A stretch of 19,684 nt of DNA from an uncultured Acidimicrobiia bacterium (GCA_937949585.1 CALEDW010000257.1:1-19684); one strand, 5' to 3'; shown: positions 6,801-19,212, counted from the first letter of the stretch. A program made the numbers and translations. Notes: generated by a model not told the origin, from the sequence alone.

Positions 6801-7434
6801 CGAAGAGGACGGTGAGGCGCGCCCGACGATCGCCGACCTCTTCGCCCGCTTGCGGCCCGACGGGGCGGGGGCCCGCCGCCTCGTCGACCGGCAGGGCAAG
6901 GCCGTGCTCTACGACGGGCGTACCGGTGAACCGTTCGACCGGCCCGTGACCGTCGGCTACGTCTACATCCTGAAGCTCTCGCACCTCGTCGACGACAAGA
7001 TCCACGCCCGGTCCACCGGGCCGTACTCCATGATCACCCAGCAGCCGCTGGGCGGGAAGGCCCAGTTCGGCGGTCAGCGGTTCGGGGAGATGGAGGTGTG
7101 GGCGCTCGAGGCCTACGGCGCGGCCTACGCCCTCCAGGAGATCCTCACCATCAAGTCCGATGACGTGCTCGGGCGGGTCAAGGTGTACGAGGCGATCGTG
7201 AAGGGCGACAACATCCCCGAGCCCGGGATCCCCGAGAGCTTCAAGGTGCTCATCAAGGAGATGCAGGCCCTCTGCCTCAACGTGAAGGTCATCGACGAGC
7301 ACGGTCAGGAGATCGAGATCCGGGAGGTCGACGAGGACGCCTACCGCACCACCGAGGCGCTCGGGATCGACCTGTCGCGACCGGAGCGCGGCGGCGACGA
7401 CGAGGAGGAGGAGCGCCGCCGGTTCACCGCCTGA
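3895..7434 (+). CDS. rpoB: DNA-directed RNA polymerase subunit beta
   Basis: RpoB forms one jaw of the polymerase active-site cleft and the rifampicin pocket. I chose TTG 3895 (MARLASRERFSFGK) because AAGGAG lies 5 bases before it; GTG 3889 is in frame but overlaps that site. This gives 1,179 residues, matching actinobacterial RpoB (about 1,170). The fork and rifampicin region GSSQLSQFMDQTNPLAG begins at about residue 405. The positions equivalent to E. coli D516, H526 and S531 are D414, H424 and S429, all wild type. Later landmarks are MPWKGHNFEDAIVISERL, the active-site segment GRHGNKGVIARVLP and the clamp-side GGKAQFGGQRFGEMEVWALE. The C-terminus is short and acidic-basic (DDEEEERRRFTA). 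It ends 51 bases before rpoC. Confidence 0.97.
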   Translation: MARLASRERFSFGKLTEVLPLPDLIGVQRESFQWFLDEGVAEVLRDISPIEDFTGQLRLELSDHSFDPPKHTEEQCREKDMTYARPLFVTARFMNALTGEIKEQIVFMGDFPMMTDRGTFIVNGTERIVVSQLVRSPGVYFDVTPDKTSPDRVTVGAKIIPGRGAWLEFEVDKKDVVYVRIDRKRKQPVTVLLKAMGFGETPEELEQLILDPQGRPYESIRNTLDKDHTSSVEDAYLDIYRKLRPGEPPTPESARALIDNLFFNPKRYDMAKVGRHKVSKKLGTEYARLAGVFERLGIEVPNADPAAGPITSVLSRADVLATVSYLVKLHANDQPAEYFEDDIDHFGNRRVRSVGELIQNQFRVGLSRMERVVRERMTTQDVEAITPQTLINIRPVVAAIKEFFGSSQLSQFMDQTNPLAGLTHKRRLSALGPGGLSRERAGFEVRDVHPSHYGRMCPIETPEGPNIGLIGYLSTYARINRFGFIETPYRKVVDGRVTDEIEYLAADDEDRYVIAQANARLGPDGRFLDDRVLVRAGRGATHKGADRPTRQGTFSEVAFVPPHEVDYMDVSPKQIVSVATSLIPFLEHDDANRALMGANMQRQAVPVLRPEAPFIGTGVEARAARDAGDVLCAADHGTVTEVSGDHITVEYRTLGRRVHPLAKFRRSNQGTCINQKPVVAAGDTVRAGDVLADGPSTHLGELALGKNLLVAFMPWKGHNFEDAIVISERLVRDDVLTSIHIEEHEIDARDTKLGAEEITRDIPNLSEDMLKDLDERGIIRVGAEVGPGDVLVGKVTPKGETELTPEERLLRAIFGEKAREVRDTSLKVPHGESGKVIDVREFRRDQGDELPPGVNHLVRVYVAQKRKITEGDKLAGRHGNKGVIARVLPIEDMPHLADGTPVDIVLNPLGVPSRMNVGQVLEAHLGYAARIGWDGHDPAPADSRKTRPVTEPAVWVTTPVFDGAHWDEAEEDGEARPTIADLFARLRPDGAGARRLVDRQGKAVLYDGRTGEPFDRPVTVGYVYILKLSHLVDDKIHARSTGPYSMITQQPLGGKAQFGGQRFGEMEVWALEAYGAAYALQEILTIKSDDVLGRVKVYEAIVKGDNIPEPGIPESFKVLIKEMQALCLNVKVIDEHGQEIEIREVDEDAYRTTEALGIDLSRPERGGDDEEEERRRFTA

Positions 7435-7485
7435 ACCGGCACCGACCCGTCCGACGTCACCCAGCACGATGAGGAGCGAACCAGC

Positions 7486-8877
7486 GTGTTCGATGTGAAC
7501 GACTCGGCCCGGCTCTCCATCTCGCTGGCCACCGCGGACCAGATCCGCATGTGGTCGAACGGCGAGGTGAAGAAGCCGGAGACCATCAACTACCGGACCC
7601 TGCGGCCGGAGAAGGACGGCCTCTTCTGCGAGAAGATCTTCGGTCCCACCAAGGACTGGGAGTGCTACTGCGGCAAGTACAAGCGCGTCCGGTTCAAGGG
7701 GATCATCTGCGAGCGCTGCGGCGTCGAGGTGACCCGTTCCAAGGTCCGGCGCGAGCGAATGGGTCACATCGAGCTCGCGGCGCCCGTCACCCACATCTGG
7801 TACTTCAAGGGCGTCCCCTCCCGCCTCGGGTACCTCCTCGACATCCCCCCCAAGAGCCTCGAGAAGGCCATCTACTTCGCCGCCCATCTCGTCACCCGGG
7901 TCGACGAGGAGGGCCTGCACGCCGCGCTCCCCTCGATCGAGGCGGAGCTCCGGGCCGAGATCGCCGAGGAGGAGCGCCGCCGCGACCTGGACATCGAGAA
8001 GATCTTCCAGGACCTCGAGGCGGAGCTGGCCGCCATCGAAGAGCGCGACGGGCGTAAGGCCGACCTCGATCGGGCGCGCAAGGCCGCCGAGCGCGACGTG
8101 GAGGACCGCCGGGCCAAGGCCCAGGAGGAAATCGACTTCCTCAACGCCGTCTTCGACGCAGTGCGGGGCTTGAAGCGCAAGCAGCTCATCGAGGACGACC
8201 GGATCTGGAGGGAGCTGCGCGACCGCTTCGGTGAGTACTTCGAGGGCGGGATGGGGGCCGAGGCGGTGAAGGTGCTCATCAGCGACCTCGACCTCGCGCG
8301 GGAAGAGCAGGAGCTCAAGGAGATCATCGCCACCGCCAAGGGCCAGCGGAAGGCGAAGGCGATCAAGCGCCTCAAGGTCGTCTCCGCCTTCAACCGCACC
8401 GACGACGACGGCCGGCCCGTGAACTCCCCGATGGGGATGGTGCTCGACGCGATCCCGGTTATCCCGCCCGACCTCCGCCCGATGGTCCAGCTCGACGGGG
8501 GGCGGTTCGCCACCAGCGATCTCAACGACCTCTACCGCCGGGTGATCAACCGGAACAACCGCCTGAAGCGCCTCCTCGATCTCGACGCCCCCGAGATCAT
8601 CGTCAACAACGAGAAGCGGATGCTGCAGGAGGCCGTCGACGCCCTGTTCGACAACGGCCGCCGGGGTCGTCCCGTCACCGGTCCCGGCAACCGGGCCCTG
8701 AAGTCGCTCTCCGACATGCTCAAGGGCAAGCAGGGCCGGTTCCGTCAGAACCTGCTCGGCAAGCGCGTCGACTACTCCGGTCGGTCGGTGATCGTGGTGG
8801 GTCCGCAGCTGCGGCTGCACCAGTGCGGCCTGCCGAAGCAGATGGCCCTCGAGCTGTTCAAGCCGTTCGTGATGTAG
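7486..8877 (+). CDS. rpoC: RNA polymerase subunit beta', N-terminal part (interrupted rpoC)
   Basis: This is the first third of beta', the subunit holding the catalytic magnesium. GTG 7486 (MFDVNDSARLSISLATADQI) is preceded by GAGGAG at a 9-base spacing, and mycobacterial RpoC starts alike. The clamp zinc site has cysteines 60, 62, 75 and 78 (CYCGKYKRVRFKGIICERCG). A charged coiled-coil follows (about 165-225), then the rudder/lid region and GKRVDYSGRSVIVVGPQLRL. Translation then meets TAG at codon 464, within the conserved FKPFVM-K-RLVD segment where relatives have lysine. The fragment of 463 residues lacks the catalytic NADFDGD motif and could not work alone. The frame continues without shift to 11541, giving a normal total of 1,351 codons. 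Confidence 0.93.
   Translation: MFDVNDSARLSISLATADQIRMWSNGEVKKPETINYRTLRPEKDGLFCEKIFGPTKDWECYCGKYKRVRFKGIICERCGVEVTRSKVRRERMGHIELAAPVTHIWYFKGVPSRLGYLLDIPPKSLEKAIYFAAHLVTRVDEEGLHAALPSIEAELRAEIAEEERRRDLDIEKIFQDLEAELAAIEERDGRKADLDRARKAAERDVEDRRAKAQEEIDFLNAVFDAVRGLKRKQLIEDDRIWRELRDRFGEYFEGGMGAEAVKVLISDLDLAREEQELKEIIATAKGQRKAKAIKRLKVVSAFNRTDDDGRPVNSPMGMVLDAIPVIPPDLRPMVQLDGGRFATSDLNDLYRRVINRNNRLKRLLDLDAPEIIVNNEKRMLQEAVDALFDNGRRGRPVTGPGNRALKSLSDMLKGKQGRFRQNLLGKRVDYSGRSVIVVGPQLRLHQCGLPKQMALELFKPFVM
8875..8877 (+). other. In-frame TAG nonsense codon inside rpoC
   Basis: The sequence reads TTC GTG ATG TAG CGC CTC GTC GAC, where actinobacterial RpoC proteins generally read F-V-M-K-R-L-V-D. A single A-to-T change from AAG explains it. 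There is no insertion or deletion, and similarity resumes at the next codon. The base after TAG is C, a context known in some systems to weaken termination. A base-call or assembly error, a real mutation and readthrough cannot be separated from this sequence alone. Confidence 0.95.
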
Positions 8878-8925
8878 CGCCTCGTCGACCAGGAGCTCGC
8901 CCAGAACATCAAGTCGGCGAAGCGG

Positions 8926-11541
<2,616 letters not shown>

Positions 11542-11553
11542 GCCGACCACGCG

Positions 11554-11582
11554 TTGCGGACCGGCGCCGGCGCCGGTATGCT
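11554..11582 (+). promoter_or_regulatory. Promoter for rpsL-rpsG-fusA-tuf
   Basis: TTGCGG (11554-11559) and TATGCT (11577-11582) are separated by exactly 17 bases, 12 bases after the rpoC stop. The spacer is a GGCGCC/GGCGCCGG repeat. Transcription would start near 11588-11590, giving a leader of about 118 bases before rpsL. The match and its position in a gap where the str operon usually begins support a real primary-sigma promoter. Confidence 0.65.
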
Positions 11583-11591
11583 TCCTGCTCC

Positions 11592-11608
11592 GCGCGGCTT
11601 CGCCGCGC
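11592..11608 (+). promoter_or_regulatory. Hairpin at the start of the rpsL leader
   Basis: GCGCGGC (11592-11598) and GCCGCGC (11602-11608) form a perfect 7-base-pair stem closed by TTC. It lies within a few bases of the predicted transcription start, so it could stabilise the 5' end of the mRNA. It has no U-run and is not a terminator. The rest of the gap to 11706 shows no other clear signal apart from GGGAG (11698-11702) before rpsL. Confidence 0.45.
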
Positions 11609-11706
11609 CGGATCCCGGGAGCGGTCGGCGTGCCTTACGGCGCCCCCGGCCCACCACCGGATGCCGACGAAACCTCCACCAGACCCGCACGAGATCCGGG
11701 AGCGCT

Positions 11707-12078
11707 GTGCCCACCATCGCGCAGCTGGTCCGCAAGGGCCGCACCTCGAAGACCGAGAAGAGCAAGACCCCGGCGCTCAAGGGATCGCCCCAGCGCCGGG
11801 GCGTGTGCACCCGCGTCTTCACCCACACCCCGAAGAAGCCGAACTCGGCGCTGCGGAAGGTCGCCCGGGTCCGGCTGAGTTCCGGGGTGGAGGTGACGGC
11901 GTACATCCCGGGTGAGGGGCACAACCTCCAAGAGCACTCGATGGTGCTGGTGCGGGGCGGGCGGGTGAAGGACCTGCCCGGCGTCCGCTACAAGATCATC
12001 CGGGGAGCTCTCGACGCCAGCGGCGTGGCCGACCGCAAGCAGGCCCGCAGCCGGTACGGGGCCAAGCGAGGCGAGTGA
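11707..12078 (+). CDS. rpsL: 30S ribosomal protein S12
   Basis: S12 sits in the decoding centre and controls translational accuracy. GTG 11707 (MPTIAQLVRKGR) has GGGAG 4 bases upstream and gives 123 residues, the family length; longer in-frame starts would add sequence foreign to S12. Conserved loops are VCTRVFTHTPKKPNSALRK (about 33-51) and GRVKDLPGVRYK (about 85-96). The streptomycin-associated lysines K43 and K88 are both wild type, and D89, the usual methylthiolation site, is present. The stop codon is one base before the rpsG start, so translation is probably coupled. Confidence 0.97.
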   Translation: MPTIAQLVRKGRTSKTEKSKTPALKGSPQRRGVCTRVFTHTPKKPNSALRKVARVRLSSGVEVTAYIPGEGHNLQEHSMVLVRGGRVKDLPGVRYKIIRGALDASGVADRKQARSRYGAKRGE

Positions 12079-12079
12079 C

Positions 12080-12550
12080 GTGCCCCGCAAGGGACCGGCG
12101 CCGCGCCGGGATCTGCCCCCCGACCCCGTCCACCGATCGGTGGTCGTCACCCAGCTCGTAAACAAGGTGCTCCAGCGCGGCAAGCGCTCGCTGGCCGAGC
12201 GGATCGTCTACGACGCGCTGGCCGAGATCGAGCGGAAGACGGGCTCGGACCCGGTGGCGGTGCTGAAGCGGGCGGTGGAGAACGTGCGGCCGGCGCTCGA
12301 GGTCCGCAGCCGGCGGGTGGGGGGTGCCACCTACCAGGTGCCGGTCGAGGTGCGGCCCCGCCGGGCGACCACGCTCGCGATCCGCTGGATCGTGGGCTAT
12401 GCGCGCCAACGGCGGGAGCGGACGATGTCGGCCCGGCTCGCCGGGGAGCTGCTGGACGCGAGCAACGGCCTGGGGGCGGCGATCAAGCGGAAAGACGACC
12501 TCCAGAAGATGGCCGAGAGCAACCGGGCGTTCGCGCACTACCGCTGGTGA
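12080..12550 (+). CDS. rpsG: 30S ribosomal protein S7
   Basis: S7 is a primary 16S rRNA binder that organises the 30S head near the mRNA exit channel, and in E. coli it represses the str operon. The 156 residues match the family: MPRKGPAPRRDLPPDPVHRS, then VVTQLVNKVLQRGKRSLAERIVYDAL, the beta-ribbon RSRRVGGATYQVPVEVRP, and RAFAHYRW at the C-terminus. GTG 12080 follows the rpsL TGA with one base between, and AGGCGAG at the end of rpsL serves as the binding site. A structured gap of 167 bases separates it from fusA. Confidence 0.97.
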   Translation: MPRKGPAPRRDLPPDPVHRSVVVTQLVNKVLQRGKRSLAERIVYDALAEIERKTGSDPVAVLKRAVENVRPALEVRSRRVGGATYQVPVEVRPRRATTLAIRWIVGYARQRRERTMSARLAGELLDASNGLGAAIKRKDDLQKMAESNRAFAHYRW

Positions 12551-12575
12551 GCTGACGCGGCCCTGCCCGCGACTA

Positions 12576-12651
12576 CGGCGGACGCCGGCGGTCAGCCGGG
12601 GCCGCCGTTCCCCCTCGCTCCGCGGCTCCGCCGCCGTCACTCGGGTGAGGG
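12576..12651 (+). promoter_or_regulatory. Two tandem hairpins in the rpsG-fusA gap
   Basis: The first structure pairs CGGCGG (12576-12581) with CCGCCG (12602-12607) around an inner stem CCGGC/GCCGG (12585-12589 with 12595-12599). The second pairs CCCTCGC (12612-12618) with GTGAGGG (12645-12651, one G-U pair) around GCGGC-TCC-GCCGC (12622-12634). Neither has a U-run. No convincing promoter was found in 12551-12717, so fusA is probably read from upstream, with these hairpins affecting stability, processing or translation. Confidence 0.45.
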
Positions 12652-12717
12652 AGAGCCCCGACCCGGTACCCGGCGGCGCACGGGAGCGATGCACGAGGGA
12701 CGAGGAGAGAGAGGGCG

Positions 12718-14823
<2,106 letters not shown>

Positions 14824-14840
14824 CCCGGGCCCGACCGCGA

Positions 14841-14861
14841 GCACCCGGTCTCCGCGGGTGC
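14841..14861 (+). promoter_or_regulatory. Hairpin after fusA
   Basis: GCACCCG (14841-14847) and CGGGTGC (14855-14861) form a perfect 7-base-pair stem with a 7-base loop, 18 bases after the fusA stop. No U-run follows, so termination is doubtful. It could protect the fusA 3' end or mark a processing site between fusA and tuf. Confidence 0.4.
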
Positions 14862-14880
14862 CGGGGACCGAGGCGACCGC

Positions 14881-14936
14881 CACGACCTACCGACCACGAC
14901 CGACTGAGCACGATCCACCGAGCACGACCCACTGAG
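14881..14936 (+). repeat. Four tandem 14-base repeats upstream of tuf
   Basis: Four head-to-tail 14-base units were read directly: CACGACCTACCGAC, CACGACCGACTGAG, CACGATCCACCGAG and CACGACCCACTGAG (starts at 14881, 14895, 14909 and 14923). The approximate consensus is CACGACCNACYGAG. The last unit runs straight into the purine-rich GAGGAGTAGAGG before the tuf start. The units are poor in self-complementarity, so the RNA is likely single-stranded between the upstream hairpin and the ribosome binding site. Function unknown. Confidence 0.85.
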
Positions 14937-14954
14937 GAGGAGTAGAGGCTCACC

Positions 14955-16142
<1,188 letters not shown>

Positions 16143-16190
16143 GCCCGGCCGACCCCGCCCCCTCGTCGCGGCCCGCGCCGGAGGTCTGCG

Positions 16191-16517
16191 ATGGCTGACG
16201 GCGCCGGCCAGACGATCCGGATCCGCCTCAAGGCCTACGACCACGAGGTCGTCGACCAGTCGACGCGAAAGATCGTGGAGACCGTGGAGCGGACGGGGGC
16301 GACGGTGCGGGGTCCGGTGCCGTTGCCCACCGAGGTGCACCGCTACTGCGTGATCCGCGGTCCGCACGTCGACAAGGACTCGCGGGAGCACTTCGAGATG
16401 CGGATCCACAAGCGCCTCCTCGACATCGTCCCGACCGGGTCCAAGACGGTCGAGGCGCTGCAACGGCTCGACCTGCCGGCCGGGGTGGACATCCAGATCA
16501 AGATCCAGGGGTCTTGA
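16191..16517 (+). CDS. rpsJ: 30S ribosomal protein S10
   Basis: S10 belongs to the 30S head and, with NusB and NusG, can also couple transcription to translation. The 108 residues are a little longer than the usual 101-105, with a short N-terminal extension (MADGAGQ) before IRIRLKAYDHEVVDQSTRKI. Other conserved parts are GPVPLPTE, PHVDKDSREHFEMRIHKRLL and LQRLDLPAGVDIQIKI. GGAGGT lies 5 bases before the ATG. It usually heads the S10 operon; here it is close to tuf but separated from rplC by 198 bases and a promoter, so it is probably transcribed mainly with the str genes. Confidence 0.97.
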   Translation: MADGAGQTIRIRLKAYDHEVVDQSTRKIVETVERTGATVRGPVPLPTEVHRYCVIRGPHVDKDSREHFEMRIHKRLLDIVPTGSKTVEALQRLDLPAGVDIQIKIQGS

Positions 16518-16531
16518 GCCCCGGGGCCGCC

Positions 16532-16561
16532 TTGCCGGCCCGGGTGCCAGGCCGCTATACT
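16532..16561 (+). promoter_or_regulatory. Promoter for rplC-rplD-rplW-rplB-rpsS-rplV
   Basis: TTGCCG (16532-16537) and TATACT (16556-16561) are separated by 18 bases. TATACT matches the -10 consensus at five of six positions and is the most AT-rich hexamer in the gap. Transcription would start near 16568, giving a leader of about 148 bases before rplC. It lies after rpsJ, so rpsJ would not be in this transcript. Confidence 0.65.
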
Positions 16562-16635
16562 GGCCCGGCTCTGCAACCGAGGTCCGTGTAGGCCCACGGC
16601 GAGCGGCCGGGGAACCGCACGGCACAACCGAACAC

Positions 16636-16703
16636 CGCTCCGCCGGGCACCGCCCAGCGGAGCGTTCGCGTGAGTTGCCGTTCGTGCCGCCGGGCACGAA
16701 CGG
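16636..16703 (+). promoter_or_regulatory. Structured leader of rplC: two strong hairpins
   Basis: Hairpin 1 pairs CGCTCCGC (16636-16643) with GCGGAGCG (16657-16664) and continues inward, past one mismatch, as GGGC-ACC-GCCC (16645-16655). Hairpin 2 is a perfect 11-base-pair stem, CCGTTCGTGCC (16678-16688) with GGCACGAACGG (16693-16703), closed by GCCG. It ends 12 bases before the rplC ATG, next to its ribosome binding site. The S10 operon of E. coli is controlled by L4 acting on a leader in a comparable place, so regulation by L4 or another product is a reasonable guess. Confidence 0.55.
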
Positions 16704-16715
16704 CGCGGGGGCGAG

Positions 16716-17360
16716 ATGGCTGCCAAAGGAATCCTGGGACGCAAGATCGGCATGACCCAGGTCTGGGACGGCGAGCACCGGGTGGTCCCGGTGACGGTGG
16801 TCCAGGCCGGGCCCTGCCGCGTCGTCCAGCTGAAGACGCCCGAGCGCGACGGCTACGCCGCGGTGCAGCTGAGCTTTGGCGACCAGAAGGAGCACCGGCT
16901 CACGAAACCGGAGCTCGGGCACCTCAGGGCCGCCCAGGTCCCCCCGGCCCGCCATCTGGTGGAGGTGAGGGTCGCGGACCTGTCGGGCTTCGAGGTCGGG
17001 CAGGTGCTGCGGGCCGACGTCTTCAGCGCCGGCGACCGGGTCGACGTCACCGGCACCTCCAAGGGCCGGGGGTTCTCGGGCGGCATGAAGCGGCACAACT
17101 TCGCCGGGCAGGGCGCCAGCCACGGCAACCACAAGAAGCACCGGGCCCCGGGGGCCATCGGTGCCTGTGCCACCCCGGCCCGGGTGTTCAAGGGCACCCG
17201 CATGGCCGGACGGTACGGGAACGTCCGCACCACGGTGCTGAACCTCGAGGTGGTCGACGCCGACCCCGAGCGAGGACTGCTCCTGCTGAAGGGCTCGGTG
17301 CCGGGGCCCAACGGGGGGCTGGTGGTGGTGCGCGACGCGGTGAAGGCGGGGGCGCGGTGA
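16716..17360 (+). CDS. rplC: 50S ribosomal protein L3
   Basis: L3 is an early 23S rRNA binder whose long loop reaches the peptidyl transferase centre. The 214 residues match the family. The N-terminus is MAAKGILGRKIGMTQVWDG. The extended loop is GTSKGRGFSGGMKRHNFAG (113-131), followed by GASHGNHKKHRAPGAIGACATP (133-154 region) and RMAGRYGN (162-169). GGGGGCGAG immediately precedes the ATG. The TGA stop overlaps the rplD GTG as GTGA, which suggests translational coupling. Confidence 0.97.
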   Translation: MAAKGILGRKIGMTQVWDGEHRVVPVTVVQAGPCRVVQLKTPERDGYAAVQLSFGDQKEHRLTKPELGHLRAAQVPPARHLVEVRVADLSGFEVGQVLRADVFSAGDRVDVTGTSKGRGFSGGMKRHNFAGQGASHGNHKKHRAPGAIGACATPARVFKGTRMAGRYGNVRTTVLNLEVVDADPERGLLLLKGSVPGPNGGLVVVRDAVKAGAR

Positions 17361-18079
17361 CGCGCCTGCCGTGCCGTACCCGGGACGGGGAGGCCGCCGG
17401 CCACGTGGACGCCCCCGACGCCGTCTTCGGCCAGACGCCGAACGTCGCCCTCCTCCACCAGGTGGTGACCGCCCAACTCGCCGCGGCGCGCTCGGGTACG
17501 CACTCCACCAAGACCCGCGCCGAGGTGGCGGGCGGCGGTGCCAAGCCGTGGCGGCAGAAGGGCACCGGCCGGGCCCGCCACGGGTCCATCCGGGCCCCGC
17601 AGTGGCGCGGCGGGGGCGTGGCGCACGGCCCCAAGCCCCGCGACTACCGCCAGCGGACCCCGAAGAAGATGGTGCGCGCCGCGCTCGCCGGGGCCCTGTC
17701 CGACCGGGCCGCTCACGACCGGGTGCTCGTGGTGGACCGCTGGGGGTTCGAGGCGCCGCGCACCAAGGACGCGGTCCGGGCCCTGGAGGCCCTCGGGCTG
17801 CGGCCGACCGGGGAGCGACCGCCCCGGGTGCTGGTGGTGCTGGAGCGTACCGAGGAGGCGGCGTGGAAGTCCTTCCGCAACCTCGGGCCCCGCCTGGCGA
17901 TCACGATGCCCGAAGAGCTGTCCGCCTACGACGTGCTGCGCTGCGACTGGGTGGTGTTCTCGCGTGCGAGCCTGGAGCGGACCTGCCGGCGCTTCGGGCC
18001 CGGCTCCGACCTTTCCGACGCCGGCACCGATCCGGGGGAGGCGGCGCCCGGCGGATCGGACGGGGAGGATGACCGGTGA
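17357..18079 (+). CDS. rplD: 50S ribosomal protein L4
   Basis: L4 lines the nascent peptide exit tunnel and, in several bacteria, represses the S10 operon. GTG 17357 overlaps the rplC stop by 4 bases (GTGA) and gives 240 residues. The core includes NVALLHQVVTAQLAAARSGT (about 29-48) and the tunnel loop AKPWRQKGTGRARHGSIRAP (62-81), with the KPWRQKGTGRAR macrolide-related motif unchanged. The typical length is about 205-225; the excess is a Gly/Asp/Glu-rich C-terminal tail (about 215-240). The stop overlaps the rplW start (GTGA). The ribosome binding site is weak, consistent with coupling to rplC. Confidence 0.95.
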   Translation: MTRLPCRTRDGEAAGHVDAPDAVFGQTPNVALLHQVVTAQLAAARSGTHSTKTRAEVAGGGAKPWRQKGTGRARHGSIRAPQWRGGGVAHGPKPRDYRQRTPKKMVRAALAGALSDRAAHDRVLVVDRWGFEAPRTKDAVRALEALGLRPTGERPPRVLVVLERTEEAAWKSFRNLGPRLAITMPEELSAYDVLRCDWVVFSRASLERTCRRFGPGSDLSDAGTDPGEAAPGGSDGEDDR

Positions 18080-18369
18080 GCGGCGATCCCCGAGACGTCA
18101 TCCTCCGGCCGGTGGTGTCGGAGAAGTCGTACGCGGCCTACGACGCCGACGTCTACACCTTCGAGGTCGCGCCCGGTGCGAACAAGATCCAGATCGCCCA
18201 GGCCGTCGAGCAGCTCTTCGGCGTGCGCGTCACCCGGGTCAACACCTTGAACCGGCGGGGTAAGCGCAAGCGCAACCGCCGCACCGGCACCTGGGGCCGC
18301 CGTCCCGACCGCAAGCGGGCGATCGTGCACCTGGCGCCCGGCGACCGCATCGAGATCTTCGGGAGCTGA
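18076..18369 (+). CDS. rplW: 50S ribosomal protein L23
   Basis: L23 lies at the tunnel exit and is the docking site for trigger factor and SRP. The 97 residues match the family: MSGDPRDVILRPVVSEKSY, then YTFEVAPGANKIQIAQAVEQ, FGVRVTRVNTLN and the basic RRGKRKRNRRTGTWGRR. GTG 18076 overlaps the rplD TGA, with GGGGAGG 7 bases upstream. It ends two bases before rplB. Confidence 0.97.
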   Translation: MSGDPRDVILRPVVSEKSYAAYDADVYTFEVAPGANKIQIAQAVEQLFGVRVTRVNTLNRRGKRKRNRRTGTWGRRPDRKRAIVHLAPGDRIEIFGS

Positions 18370-18371
18370 CG

Positions 18372-19208
18372 ATGCCGATCCGCAAACGCAAGCCGACCAG
18401 CCCGGGACGGCGGTTCCAGAGCGCTTCCGACTTCTCCGAGGTCACCCGCGACCGGCCGGAGCGCTCGCTGATCACACCGAAGCCCCGCACCGGCGGTCGC
18501 AACACCTACGGTCGGATGACGGCCCGCCACCGGGGAGGCGGGCACAAGCGCCGCTACCGGCTCGTCGACTTCCGTCGCGACAAGGACGGGGTGCCGGCCA
18601 AGGTGGCGGCGATCGAGTACGACCCGAACCGCAACGCCCGCATCGCGCTCCTCCACTACCGCGACGGGGAGAAGCGCTACATCCTGGCCGCCGCCGGCCT
18701 CACCGTGGGCGACGTGCTCCACAGCGGCCCGGGTGCGGAGATCCGCCCCGGCAACGCCCTGCCGTTGCGCTACATCCCGGTGGGCACGGTGGTCCACAAC
18801 GTGGAGCTGAAGCCCGGTGCCGGGGGCCGGCTCGGTCGGGGGGCCGGGGCGGCGATCCAGCTGGTGGCCAAGGAGGGCCGGTTCGCCACCCTGCGCCTGC
18901 CGTCGACCGAGATGCGCCGGGTCCCCATCGACTGTCGGGCCACGGTCGGCGCCGTGGGCAATGCCGAGGCCTCGCTGGTGTCGCTGGGCAAGGCGGGCCG
19001 CAACCGCTGGCGGGGCCGCCGCCCGCACACCCGGGGGGTGGCGATGAACCCGGTCGACCATCCCCTCGGCGGTGGGGAGGGCAAGAGCTCGGGTGGCCGC
19101 CACCCCGTGTCGCCGTGGGGCAAACCGGAGGGGCGGACCCGCAAGAAGCACAAGGCCTCGGACCGGTTGATCGTGCGCCGCCGCCGCACGCGCGGCGCCC
19201 GGAGGTGA
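18372..19208 (+). CDS. rplB: 50S ribosomal protein L2
   Basis: L2 is essential for subunit joining and peptidyl transferase assembly. The 278 residues match the family. It has the N-terminal KPTSPGRRFQSASDF and HRGGGHKRRYRLVDFRRDK, the OB/SH3-like core with YIPVGTVVHNVELKPG, and the signature MNPVDHPLGGGEGKSSGGR (225-243). H230 corresponds to the functionally important E. coli H229. The C-terminus is strongly basic. GGGAG at the end of rplW precedes the ATG. It is 4 bases from rpsS. Confidence 0.98.
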   Translation: MPIRKRKPTSPGRRFQSASDFSEVTRDRPERSLITPKPRTGGRNTYGRMTARHRGGGHKRRYRLVDFRRDKDGVPAKVAAIEYDPNRNARIALLHYRDGEKRYILAAAGLTVGDVLHSGPGAEIRPGNALPLRYIPVGTVVHNVELKPGAGGRLGRGAGAAIQLVAKEGRFATLRLPSTEMRRVPIDCRATVGAVGNAEASLVSLGKAGRNRWRGRRPHTRGVAMNPVDHPLGGGEGKSSGGRHPVSPWGKPEGRTRKKHKASDRLIVRRRRTRGARR

Positions 19209-19212
19209 CGGC

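Noticed and set aside
11554..11706. An N-terminal extension of S12
   Set aside because: The in-frame upstream sequence is unlike S12 and contains the proposed promoter. GTG 11707 gives the exact family N-terminus and length.
14881..14936. A CRISPR array
   Set aside because: The 14-base units are contiguous with no spacers, and no cas genes are present.
16678..16703. An intrinsic terminator before rplC
   Set aside because: The 11-base-pair hairpin has no following U-run and sits only 12 bases from the rplC start, downstream of its promoter. A leader role is more likely.
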